A DNA stretch of 64,000 nucleotides from Allocatelliglobosispora scoriae (lineage in GTDB: Bacteria; Actinomycetota; Actinomycetes; Mycobacteriales; Micromonosporaceae): positions 620,001-684,000 of the forward strand of contig NZ_JACHMN010000002.1 of NCBI RefSeq assembly GCF_014204945.1. Reading direction: 5' to 3'. Both the position numbers and the translations under genes were made by a program. The notes beneath the pieces were generated by a model. That model was not told where the DNA came from. It saw nothing but the letters and a program-made list of their open reading frames with translations, and did not search any database. Position 1 is the stretch's first letter, and the number at the start of each line of letters is the position of its first letter. This document shows positions 51,567-59,760 of this stretch, in pieces.

Positions 51567-53453
51567 ATGCGGCATACGAGCAAGCGCTTGCGCTACTGGT
51601 TCGACAACACGATGACCAGGGGCACCCCTGCGCTGATCGGGTGGCTGTTCGCGGTGTCGCTGGTCCTGATCGTCGCCATCAGCACGCTGATCGTGTTCGC
51701 GACGCCCCAGAGTGAGAAGGCCACCACCGTCGGCAACACGGTGCGGGAGATCTGGGTCAACACCGTCAGCACGTTCCGGCTGGGAACCGGCGCGGAGACC
51801 CGGGTGCAGCTCGTGGTGCTCCAGGTCCTGCTGTCCGCCACCGGGATCTTCTTCGCCAGCACCTTGATCGGCCTGCTCGCCTCCGGGGTGAACAAGCGGA
51901 TCCAGGAACTGCGCAAGGGCCACTCCATGGTCCTGGAGAAAGACCACACAGTGATCATCGGCTGGTCGGACGAGATCATCACCGTGCTGTCAGGGCTCGT
52001 GGAAGCCAACCGCGCCGCCCGACGCAGGTCGGCCGTGGCGATCGTGGCGAACATGGACCGCACCGAGATGGACGAGCTCATCCGGCGCAGGATCAAGGAC
52101 CTCGGCAACACCCGCGTCATCTGCCGGTCCGGCAGCCCGGTCGACCCCGCCGACATCGACATCGCCAACCTCGCGCAGGCGCGTTCGGTCATCGTGCTCC
52201 GACCGCCCGGCGACAACGCCGATCAGCAGGTGCTCAAGACGCTGCTCGCCGTCACCAGCCGACTGGACCCGGGCACCGCACGATTCCACGTCACCGTGCC
52301 CGTCTCCGGCGGCAAGAGCCTGGCGGCGGTGAAGCTCGCCGGCGGCGGTGTCGTGGAGGCGCTGGACGTGGACGACATCGTGGCCAGGCTCCTGGTCCAG
52401 TCCAGCCTGCAGCCCGGCCTTTCCAGCGTCTACTCCTACCTGCTCGACTTCGCCGGCGACGAGATCTACATCCGGCCCGAACCGCGCCTGATCGGCAGCA
52501 CGTTCGCCGCGGCGCTGCACCGGTACGAGACCTCGGCGCTGATCGGGCTCCGGTACGCCGACGGCACCGTCGACCTCAGCCCGGGAACCGACCAGCTGAT
52601 CGCCACCGGCGACGAGGTCATCGTGATCTCACGCGATGCCGGAACCATCGAGCTCGTCGACGGCGAGCACCAGATCGACCACGCCGCGATCGCCGTCGCG
52701 CCACCCACGACCCGGCCGGTAAAACACGCGGTGCTCCTCGGATGGAACCGCCGAGCCCCGGCCGTCATCCGGGAGTTCGACCAGTACGTGGGGACCGGCT
52801 CACGGCTGCACGTCGTCACCGCCAGCACCGAGCACAAGGTCGCCGTCGAGGCCGCCGCCGCGCGCGTACCCGGACTGGATGTCAGCACCGCGCAGGCCGA
52901 CACCACCGACCGCGACGAACTCGAACTGGCCGACATCCACCAGTACGGCCACGTGATCGTCCTGTCCGACGACGACGCCGACCCGCAGGACGCGGACACG
53001 GCCACCCTGATCACTCTGCTGCAGCTGCGCGACATGCAGGCACAGCACGGCTGGCGGCACACCGTCGTCAGCGAGATGGCGGATTCGCGCAACTGCCGGC
53101 TCGCCGCGGCCGCACACGTCGACGACTTCGTCGTCAGCGAGCACCTCATCAGCATGCTGATCTGCCAGATCTCGCAGGACCGCAACATCGCCAGGGTCTA
53201 CCGGACGCTCCTGGACAGTGCCGGAGGCGAGATCTACCTTCGACCGGTGCCCGAGTACCTCGCCCCCGGGCACGACGTCGACTTCCACACGGTCATCGAG
53301 GCCGCCCGGCGTCGCGGCGAGATCGCCATCGGCTACCGGCGCACCTCAGCCGCCGCCCAGTCGCACTCCTCTGGGGTGGTCATCAATCCCGACAAGACCG
53401 TGAAAATGCGGCTCGACGCCTGCGACAAGCTCATCGTGATCGCGCGGGAATGA
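51567..53453 (+). CDS. CASTOR/POLLUX-type ion channel protein
   Basis: 628 residues. Two hydrophobic helices (about 18-44 and 82-107) flank a pore-like segment (REIWVNTVSTFRLGTG). A large cytosolic part follows with duplicated RCK-like Rossmann units: first HTVIIGWSDEIITVLSGLVEANRAARRRSAVAIVANMDR, then KHAVLLGWNRRAPAVIREFDQYVGTGSRLHVVTAS. Later motifs such as IVLRPPGDNADQQVLKTLLAV, GDEIYIRPEPRLIGSTFAAALHRYETSALIGLR and HYGHVIVLSDDDADPQDADT-like QYGHVIVLSDD fit the CASTOR/POLLUX/DMI1 family. The plant members are nuclear cation channels in symbiosis; the bacterial role is unknown. The ATG at 51567 (AAGAGG six bases upstream) gives a compact N terminus; the frame also opens at 51510. Confidence 0.85.
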   Translation: MRHTSKRLRYWFDNTMTRGTPALIGWLFAVSLVLIVAISTLIVFATPQSEKATTVGNTVREIWVNTVSTFRLGTGAETRVQLVVLQVLLSATGIFFASTLIGLLASGVNKRIQELRKGHSMVLEKDHTVIIGWSDEIITVLSGLVEANRAARRRSAVAIVANMDRTEMDELIRRRIKDLGNTRVICRSGSPVDPADIDIANLAQARSVIVLRPPGDNADQQVLKTLLAVTSRLDPGTARFHVTVPVSGGKSLAAVKLAGGGVVEALDVDDIVARLLVQSSLQPGLSSVYSYLLDFAGDEIYIRPEPRLIGSTFAAALHRYETSALIGLRYADGTVDLSPGTDQLIATGDEVIVISRDAGTIELVDGEHQIDHAAIAVAPPTTRPVKHAVLLGWNRRAPAVIREFDQYVGTGSRLHVVTASTEHKVAVEAAAARVPGLDVSTAQADTTDRDELELADIHQYGHVIVLSDDDADPQDADTATLITLLQLRDMQAQHGWRHTVVSEMADSRNCRLAAAAHVDDFVVSEHLISMLICQISQDRNIARVYRTLLDSAGGEIYLRPVPEYLAPGHDVDFHTVIEAARRRGEIAIGYRRTSAAAQSHSSGVVINPDKTVKMRLDACDKLIVIARE

Positions 53454-53544
53454 CTGCGCCCTTGATCGCTACGGCCGAGCCGCGATGTCCCACTATCGGT
53501 CGACAATCCTTTTCGCCGGGATCAGGGCCGTGATCTATTGGGTC

Positions 53545-54527
53545 ATGACGTTTCGCACCGGTATCACTCAGGGCGGCGGGGTGTCCGCGCTGCAGACCAA
53601 GTTCCCCCACGCGACCATGTGCCGACTGTTCATCAGCGGCGAGCGCGATCCCCAGTCGCTGACCAAGCCCACCCAGGCGCTGACCGAGGCCTACTGGGCG
53701 AAAGGCATCGTGCCGGTCGTCAGCTTCAAGCCCAAAGCGGCTGCTGTCGCCGCCGGGCAATGGGACCAGTACCTGAAGAACTCGCCAAGTTCCTGGCCGG
53801 GCAGCACGAGACCTGGATCATCCCCTGGCACGAACCGGAAGGCGACATGGACGGCAAGGTGTACGCCGCGTTGTTCGACCGTGTCTACGACGTGATGAAG
53901 GCCGCGGCGTCCTCGGTGAAGGTCGGCACCGCGGCGATGGGGTACCAGTGGGCTCCGAAGAAGAACGACCCGAACCACTCCATCGCCGGGCACACCGACC
54001 ACCCCGACGACTGGCATGTCAAGACCGCCGACTTCCTCGGTGTCGACGCCTACTCCGGCCAGTCCTTCCCGCTCGCGACGATCCTCCCCGAACATCCCGG
54101 TGTCACCCGTTGGCTCCAGCACATCGTCCCCGCCCACGGCGAATACGCACTCATCGAGCGCGGTTTCAAAGCCACCGGATCCACCGAACGGCTCGAACGG
54201 GCGAAGCAGATCGCCCGGGAAGCCGACTGGCTACTCACCACGGAGGGCCGGCGCTGCACCACCTACATCTACTGGGACACCCCCGGTCAGGAGAGCGACG
54301 CCGCCCTCGTCCTCGGCGACGTCGGCGAGGCCGCCCTCGCCGACCTGCAGATCAGGATGCTCCACGCCACCAGCACGCCGACCATCCCCCAGCAGCCGAC
54401 TCAGCCGACCAAGCCCAACGCCGACTACCAGCGCGGGTACGCCGAAGGCTACGCCGCCGGACTCGCCAAAGTGGACAAACTCGTCACCGACCTGATGAAG
54501 GCGCCCGTTCCCGTCGGCACCGCCTGA
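53545..54527 (+). pseudogene. Frameshifted glycoside-hydrolase-like gene
   Basis: Two overlapping frames encode one protein. The first (from about 53545) reads FRTGITQGGGVSALQTKFP, LFISGERDPQSLT and WAKGIVPVVSFKPK up to WDQYLK near 53780. The second continues with ELAKFLAGQHETWIIPWHEPEGDM, YQWAPKKNDP, DFLGVDAYSG, GEYALIERGF and TTYIYWDTPGQ to the stop at 54527. Joining needs one extra base around 53775-53787. The whole resembles TIM-barrel hydrolases: VVSFKPK, the WHEPEG acid and FLGVDAY are barrel-strand motifs, like GH26-type or prophage-associated secreted hydrolases. A C-terminal Pro/Thr and Ala/Tyr-rich tail follows. It could be a true pseudogene, a sequencing error or an unproven -1 frameshift. 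The upstream frame also opens at 53485. Confidence 0.65.
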
Positions 54528-54584
54528 ACAGGAGCCGACAGGACCATCCTTGGCGGACCGATCCCGCAGTCTTCCGTCTGGTGA

Positions 54585-54613
54585 ACTCATGTCGGCGCGG
54601 TGCCGACATGAGT
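54585..54613 (+). terminator. Terminator hairpin downstream of the frameshifted hydrolase gene
   Basis: Perfect 12-bp arms 54585-54596 and 54602-54613 (ACTCATGTCGGC) with a five-base loop, 57 bases past the stop. The rest of the 260-bp gap up to the kinase gene holds nothing recognisable. Confidence 0.65.
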
Positions 54614-54788
54614 GCGGCCGTGACGTCCCGGGCCAGTTCGCCAGCCCACCCGCATCGTCGACCCGACGGAACAACGCGCACCGCCATAGGTTCAACGCCC
54701 AGGTTTGTCGGACCTCGGCCCGACCTCGTGGTCCTTGTGATCGCAATCCCGGTTGACGGGATGATCGAGCGGATTCTACGGTCGCGCG

Positions 54789-55673
54789 ATGCGCCCAGGG
54801 GAGATCGTCGTTTCTGTTGAGCAGGTACACGCCCTGATCGACAAACAGTTCCCCCAGTGGTCGGGCTTGCCGGTCGTTGCGCAGCCGTTGAACGGCACCG
54901 ACAACGCACTGTTCCGGCTCGGTGATTCGTTGACGGCGCGGCTACCGCGGGCGCCGTGGGCGGTCGAACAGGTGGCGACCGATGCGGCCTGGCTGCCGCG
55001 GCTGGCGCCGCACCTGCCCGTGCCGGTGCCGGTGCCGGTCGCGGTCGGTCAGCCGGCCGGGGACTATCCGTGGCCGTGGACGGTGGTCCCGTGGCTGGAC
55101 GGATGCAATCCGCAGGCCGGGCAGGACCTCGTCGATCTCGCCGTCGACCTGGCCGGTTTCGTGCGCGCGATGATCGCGATCGACCCGATGGACGGGCCGC
55201 TCAAGGAGGGGATCCAGCGCGGCGTACCGCTAGTGCAACGCGACCAGCTGACCCGCCGATCGATCGCGGCGCTGGGCAACCGGATCGACGGCCGGGCGGT
55301 GACCGCGGCTTGGGACGAGGCGATGACGGCGGATGAGTGGCCCGGACCGCCGGTATGGCTGCATGGTGATCTCTTGGAAGGCAACCTGCTAATCGATGGG
55401 GGCCGACTCATCGGGGTGATCGACTTCGGCGGTCTCGGCCGCGGCGACCCGGCAGTCGAGGTGTGGCCGGGCTGGAGCCTGTTCGACTCCCGCGCACGGG
55501 CCGCCTACCGGGAGGCGCTCGGGTTCGACGATGCGACCTGGGTACGCGGATGGGCCTGGCCGCTGTCGGGCTCGCTCTACTGGCTGGCGGACCTGTGGGA
55601 CTCGATCAGCGAGGAGGACCGAGACGACACGGTCCGCCACATCGACTACATCGTGCGCCACCGCCACAGCTGA
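54789..55673 (+). CDS. Aminoglycoside-phosphotransferase-family kinase
   Basis: 294 residues of the APH/choline-kinase fold. The N lobe shows NGTDNALFRLGDSLTARLPR, then VPWLDGCNP in the hinge. The catalytic loop is VWLHGDLLEGNLLIDGGRLIGVIDFGGLGRGDPAVEVWPGW, with the Brenner-type H-G-D-x(4)-N motif (catalytic Asp) and the metal-binding IDFGG. The C-terminal helices follow. Family members phosphorylate antibiotics or small metabolites; the substrate cannot be read. Compared with clinical APH(3') enzymes it is of normal length, and this subgroup is usually chromosomal and uncharacterised. Start ATG without a strong ribosome-binding site. A perfect hairpin follows the stop. Confidence 0.88.
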   Translation: MRPGEIVVSVEQVHALIDKQFPQWSGLPVVAQPLNGTDNALFRLGDSLTARLPRAPWAVEQVATDAAWLPRLAPHLPVPVPVPVAVGQPAGDYPWPWTVVPWLDGCNPQAGQDLVDLAVDLAGFVRAMIAIDPMDGPLKEGIQRGVPLVQRDQLTRRSIAALGNRIDGRAVTAAWDEAMTADEWPGPPVWLHGDLLEGNLLIDGGRLIGVIDFGGLGRGDPAVEVWPGWSLFDSRARAAYREALGFDDATWVRGWAWPLSGSLYWLADLWDSISEEDRDDTVRHIDYIVRHRHS

Positions 55674-55676
55674 CCA

Positions 55677-55710
55677 TCCGGCGCCTCCGACCCTGGTCAG
55701 AGGCGCCGGA
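55677..55710. terminator. Terminator hairpin downstream of the APH-family gene
   Basis: Perfect 11-bp arms 55677-55687 and 55700-55710 (TCCGGCGCCTC core) with a 12-base loop, starting four bases after the kinase stop codon, between convergent genes. Confidence 0.7.
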
Positions 55711-55761
55711 TAACGCGCCTCGACTCCGCGCTTTGCGGAGCGTCGCCGGCAGCCAGCACGG

Positions 55762-55790
55762 GTCCGGCCGCTTCGGCGAAGCGGCCGGAC
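55762..55790. terminator. Terminator hairpin downstream of the peptidase-like/propeller gene
   Basis: Perfect 13-bp arms 55762-55774 and 55778-55790 (GTCCGGCCGCTTC) with a three-base loop, eight bases past the stop of the minus-strand gene. With the hairpin at 55677-55710 it forms a double terminator between convergent genes. Confidence 0.75.
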
Positions 55791-55797
55791 TCGTGAT

Positions 55798-57120
55798 TCA
55801 CAGCGTGTAGAGGATCTTTACGCCGCCGAGGACCAGGGCGTTCACTCTGCTGCCGGGGATGCCGGTGGACAGGTTGCGCCACCCATTTGCGCTGTGCGCC
55901 TCATGGACGACGCCGCCGGCCGCGGTGTAGATGTACTTGACACCACCGAGGCTCATGGCCGAAATTGCCGAGCCGCTGACGCCGTTGATGCCGGTCCACA
56001 GGTTCTGCCAGCCGGCATTGCTCGCGGCCTCGAAGACCTGCCCGCCGTTGACGCTGTAGATGATTTTCACGTTGTTAAGGGTGGTCGCGGCGACGGCCGA
56101 TGCCGGGATGCCGGTGGACAGGTTGCGCCACCCATTGGCGCTGTGTGCCTCATGAACGATGCCGTTGACCACGGTGTAGATGTACTTGACACCGCCGAGG
56201 CTGATCACGGAGATGGTGGAGCTGCTGACTCCGGTGATTCCGGTCGGCAGGTTGCGCCATCCGTTCGCGCTGTTCGCCTCATAGACACCACCGTTGATGA
56301 TCGTATAGATGTACTTGACGCCCTGGTGGCTCATCGCGGCGACCGCCCCGCCGTCGACACCGTTGATGCCGGTCCACAGGTTCTGCCAGCCCGCATTGCT
56401 CGCCGCCTCGAAGACCTGGCCTCCCCGCACGGTGTAGATGTACTTGACACCACTGGTGGCGAAGGCGGCGACAGCACTGCCGCTGACCGCGCCCGCGCTC
56501 CCGCTGACCGGCAACGGCCGCCAGCCGGCGTTGCTCGCCGCCTCGAAGACCTGCGCCGATCCGCTCCACCAGCTTGTCTGCCGCAGGGCACCCGCCCAGC
56601 TGAAGCTGAAGTGGATGTGGTTGGTGTGGCAGTCGCTGGGGTCTCCGCTGCAGGCATAGGGCTGCCAACCGGCGGAGGGATTGGACGCGTACCAGATCTG
56701 CCGGTTCCAGATCATGTACATGATGCCCAGTCGTCGGGCGTTGGCGTTGGCGTTGGCGTAGCGGTCGGTGGTGAGAAGCCAGTTGAAGATGTCGTTGGCG
56801 ACGGCCCGCTGTCCTGCGTCGTTGTAGTTGAGAACGTAGTCGAGGGCGCGGCCCTCCTTGTGCTCGCTCTGCCCGCCGTCGTTGCAGGCGCGTCCGATGC
56901 CGTAGTTGTGCGGGCCATAGGTGGTGTTGAGGATGTCCCGGAACCCGACGACACCGGGCTTCTCGCTGGCTTCGCAGGTGTCCTGCCCGTCGTATGCGGC
57001 GTACGCGTCGATGGACGGACCGAAGTCCGGCGTCGCCGGCGCCGCCGACGCGGGAGAGGGCACGATGATCGCGGAGGCGAACAACGCGCTGACGATCAGG
57101 GCTCTGAGGGGTGATCTCAC
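55798..57120 (-). CDS. Secreted peptidase-like protein with C-terminal beta-propeller repeats
   Basis: 440 residues. Signal peptide about 1-27. Residues about 37-180 resemble the ARB_07466/VanY-like zinc-peptidase-type domain found in actinobacterial secreted proteins: YGPHNYGIGRACNDGG, SEHKEGRALDYVLN (H and D of a metal site), LGIMYMIWNRQIWY and DCHTNHIHFSFSW (second His pair). Residues 185-440 contain about six repeats of roughly 42 residues (GVKYIYTxxxGxVxEAxSNAGWxNLxTGI), a tachylectin-like beta-propeller that likely binds sugars. It may act on cell-wall peptides or be a wall-bound lectin. I chose the GTG at 57120 since AGGAG lies seven bases upstream and the signal peptide then begins correctly; the longer frame upstream is not needed. 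Confidence 0.75.
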   Translation of the reverse strand: MRSPLRALIVSALFASAIIVPSPASAAPATPDFGPSIDAYAAYDGQDTCEASEKPGVVGFRDILNTTYGPHNYGIGRACNDGGQSEHKEGRALDYVLNYNDAGQRAVANDIFNWLLTTDRYANANANARRLGIMYMIWNRQIWYASNPSAGWQPYACSGDPSDCHTNHIHFSFSWAGALRQTSWWSGSAQVFEAASNAGWRPLPVSGSAGAVSGSAVAAFATSGVKYIYTVRGGQVFEAASNAGWQNLWTGINGVDGGAVAAMSHQGVKYIYTIINGGVYEANSANGWRNLPTGITGVSSSTISVISLGGVKYIYTVVNGIVHEAHSANGWRNLSTGIPASAVAATTLNNVKIIYSVNGGQVFEAASNAGWQNLWTGINGVSGSAISAMSLGGVKYIYTAAGGVVHEAHSANGWRNLSTGIPGSRVNALVLGGVKILYTL

Positions 57121-57641
57121 AGTGGCACTCCTGCTGTCGTCCGAGGACCGGCCGCAGGGGCTGATGCGGCCGGATGCTGATGCGGCGCAACCGGGTACAT
57201 GTGGAGCTGCGGCCCGACTGCCCACTCGCCCAATCCTCCGGGCTTCGCCCACCCGAAATCCCATACGCATCCTCACCCGGGATGGGTCGACGGGCTGAGT
57301 CGTCAGAGCACGACATACGGCCCGGCCTCCGCACGTCGGCATGAGCGCGCGGACAGTGGCTACTTGTTTACTGGGTTTACGACCGCGGCCCGGCCAGGCA
57401 TGGTCGAGGTGGTTGGCGGGTCGCTCTCATCTGCGGCTGTCCACAGCGGGATCGTGTGACTCTGGGTCGACGGGGGACGGGAGGACAGGAGCCGGAAGGT
57501 ACGCGGCGGCGTTGTGGATCGGCCAGGACGATCGCCGGGGTGGTCGGCCTGGTGGGTACTGGGGGCGATCGGCTGCCGCGCCACTGCGTGGCTTGCCCTC
57601 GAACCGGACAGCTGACCTAGCGGGATGCACGGCCACACGCA
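57121..57641. other. 521-bp intergenic region with no recognisable gene
   Basis: This region separates the peptidase-like gene's start from the DUF6193-like gene's stop, both on the minus strand. Short frames exist on both strands but none has a ribosome-binding site plus a recognisable motif. It should hold the promoter of the peptidase-like gene; no clear promoter elements or repeats were identified. Confidence 0.4.
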
Positions 57642-58382
57642 TTAATCCTCATACAGATACGGCCCTGCGATCGCAGCGCCCAAGCCCGGAGGGGGGAGAT
57701 CTGCCGCGATCAGCACCGCTTCCTCGGCCGTGGCCGCCGTGCCGATGGTGGGCCCCATCCAGTTCTCGCGAACTGTAAACGTTGAGTCCTCCGACGCGGT
57801 AAGGCAAACGATGTCGGGCGAGAACGGGTAGCCCGTGGTGGTTGAAAAGCGCAGCATCCAATGGCTGGTGTACGGGTAGAGCTGCCGCAACCTCGGCTCG
57901 GCATAAGCAGCCATGATGAGTGCCCGGTACTCGGGCCAATTCGCCTCGTCCGCTTCCCGCAAGAGCCGATCCCACTCCCCGGTCACGATGTATTCCGGTC
58001 CCAGTTCAGCGGCTTCACCCCGCCGGGTCACCTCAACGAACGGGGCGGCCAGCTGAATGTCGCGCAACGGCGCCCCACCGCTCCAGGCTTGCGCAGCCTT
58101 GACGACCTCGGCCAGATCTGTCGTGCTACCGGATATCGACGAAATGCCCTGGCTCCAACCACTGATGATCCAGACACGTTCGACAGCGCCAGCGGTGATA
58201 CCGAGGCCCTTACGCAGCGGCGTTGCGCTGGGCACGGTGGCGCTATGCAGCGGCTGTCGCTCACTGGCCACGACATCAAGAGAGATCCCAGCCGCGCTGG
58301 CGACCGCCTGAAGCGCAGCGCCGAGGCTTCCGTAAGCCGCTACGTCGGCGTAGAGCTGGGTTGGGTCAAGCGGTGCATCCAT
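57642..58382 (-). CDS. DUF6193-like protein
   Basis: 246 residues resembling the DUF6193 family, annotated in actinomycetes as natural-product-associated. Features seen: DVAAYGSLGAALQAVASAAGISLDVV near the N terminus, AVERVWIISGWSQGISSISGSTTDLAEVVKAAQAWSGGAPLRDIQ in the middle, then ELGPEYIVTGEWDRLLREADEANWPEYRALIMAAYAEPRLRQLYPYTSHWMLRFSTTTGYPF and SEDSTFTVRENWMGPTIGTAATAEEAVLIAADLPP. The middle and C-terminal blocks look like a duplicated alpha-beta unit. No catalytic motif is evident. Start ATG at 58382. Divergent from the DUF6308-like gene across 134 bases. Base usage is less GC-biased than in the island genes. Confidence 0.7.
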   Translation of the reverse strand: MDAPLDPTQLYADVAAYGSLGAALQAVASAAGISLDVVASERQPLHSATVPSATPLRKGLGITAGAVERVWIISGWSQGISSISGSTTDLAEVVKAAQAWSGGAPLRDIQLAAPFVEVTRRGEAAELGPEYIVTGEWDRLLREADEANWPEYRALIMAAYAEPRLRQLYPYTSHWMLRFSTTTGYPFSPDIVCLTASEDSTFTVRENWMGPTIGTAATAEEAVLIAADLPPPGLGAAIAGPYLYED

Positions 58383-58516
58383 ACGTTGAGTCTGCCGCAC
58401 CTTGCCGATCAGGCGTCTAGGCACGGGGTCTCCTAGCGTGGACGTGCGAACTCCAGTACGACCGCGTTGGGCGCGGACGATTCCGGACCGAACGTGATCC
58501 GCTGACGCAACCTCCG

Positions 58517-59197
58517 ATGTGGCATGCTCTCGCGGTGCATTCAGAGGATCTATTACGCGTCCGGATCCGCGATGTGCTCGCAGTTCCCGACATCGAACGT
58601 CTCGTCGCCGCCTACTTCGATCCCAACAAGCCATTCGCCGGCACCTCGTTTGACCTGCTGGGTGAGAATCCGCCCGATATGTTCACCCTCGACGACCTGC
58701 TTGCGACCACATTGCTGGACATCTCCTGGCGCCCTCTCGCTATCCGCACTCTCCTCGCGGGCGGCGGTCACCTCACCGCTGGGCTCGCTACTCTCCCCAC
58801 CGACCTAGACCTTTGGAACGCCAGTCCCGATATCCTGCGGTCAGCGGGGGTCTTGCATCAGTGGCTCGACAAGCTACCTGGGGTCGGCCCAGTGATCGCG
58901 AGCAAGCTCCTGGCCCGCAAACGACCTCGGCTTGTGCCCATCCATGACAGTGTCGTGCTTCGCGTGCTCGCTCCGCCGGAGAACCAGTTCTGGACAACGC
59001 TGGCAACAGCGCTGACCGAGTCCACGCTCCGCAGTGAGATCGAGGCGCTTCGCCCATCCGGCGTCGACTCGCCCAGTCTATTGCGACTGCTCGACGTCGC
59101 AATCTGGACATGTCATAGCCGTGCGCGAAACGCCCGTAAAGCACGTGGTGCGGTCGGGATAACCGAACCTGGCCCGGTTCCGCCCGTGAAGTCGTGA
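58517..59197 (+). CDS. DUF6308-like protein
   Basis: 226 residues resembling DUF6308: DPNKPFAGTSFDLLGENPPDMFTLDDLLATTLLDI, LDLWNASPDILRSAGVLHQWLDKLPGVGPVIASKLLARKRPRLVPIHDSVV, LLRLLDVAIWTCHSRAR. The LPGVGPVIASKLLARKRP stretch is helix-hairpin-helix-like, as in DNA-binding proteins, although no nuclease or glycosylase motif was recognised. The start is uncertain: the ATG at 58517 has no clear ribosome-binding site and a GTG a few codons later would also work. It is in the less GC-biased accessory segment and divergent from the DUF6193-like gene. Confidence 0.7.
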   Translation: MWHALAVHSEDLLRVRIRDVLAVPDIERLVAAYFDPNKPFAGTSFDLLGENPPDMFTLDDLLATTLLDISWRPLAIRTLLAGGGHLTAGLATLPTDLDLWNASPDILRSAGVLHQWLDKLPGVGPVIASKLLARKRPRLVPIHDSVVLRVLAPPENQFWTTLATALTESTLRSEIEALRPSGVDSPSLLRLLDVAIWTCHSRARNARKARGAVGITEPGPVPPVKS

Positions 59198-59591
59198 CGC
59201 CAGGCTAACTGCACCCCGCCCGCAGCGGCAGGTCCGTGCCTTCTGGGGAGCCCGCAGCGCCGAAGGTTGGTTCGGGGCAGTCGGGGCGAACTCCGTACCG
59301 GTCTGCAGTAAAGGCTGTGATGTGTCGGATCAGCCGGACTCGCAGCGCCAGCGGCCACCGTGGCTGCCTGCATATCGCGTGAGCGGTATCGACTTGCGTG
59401 AGGCAGAAGGGGCCGCGAGCAGCAGCAGGCAGGCAGGCGACATCGGGACCGATCGTGCTGGTGGGGTCCTGCGCCCGGCGTGACGGAGGTGGTGATTCGG
59501 TCAAATGTGGCCGTTCGCCGTTCGAAGAAGCCATTGCTGCGTCCACCTACCGTCGTGAAGAGACCGACAGCAGGGACCTCGGAGGGCTGGC
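59198..59591. other. 394-bp intergenic region with no recognisable gene
   Basis: Frames on both strands in this interval lack ribosome-binding sites and family motifs. It precedes the short membrane-anchor-like ORF and should contain its promoter. I see no repeats or RNA structures of note. Confidence 0.35.
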
Positions 59592-59750
59592 ATGAACTGG
59601 TGGGACGTGGCGGCCGGAGCCGTCGCCGGGCTGGTGCTTCAGAACGTTACCTACCCTTCGGCCGTGAAGCGGTATCAGAGGTGGCGAAAGCGCCGACACT
59701 TTCGAGCCGCCGAACTCGCCAGTCGGATAATGGAAGACCGTTTCGGTTAA
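59592..59750 (+). CDS. 52-residue putative membrane-anchor small protein
   Basis: Short ORF starting at an ATG with GGAGGG five bases upstream. The sequence opens MNWWDVAAGAVAGLVLQNV, a tryptophan-led hydrophobic stretch of about 18 residues that could cross or sit in the membrane. It continues with a very basic helix (KRYQRWRKRRHFRAAELASRI). It ends ten bases before the Nudix-like gene on the same strand, so they are probably co-transcribed. No family is recognised. The good ribosome-binding site, sensible hydrophobic/basic layout and tight spacing support a real gene. It may anchor or regulate the downstream protein at the membrane. Confidence 0.6.
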   Translation: MNWWDVAAGAVAGLVLQNVTYPSAVKRYQRWRKRRHFRAAELASRIMEDRFG

Positions 59751-59760
59751 CGACACTCGC

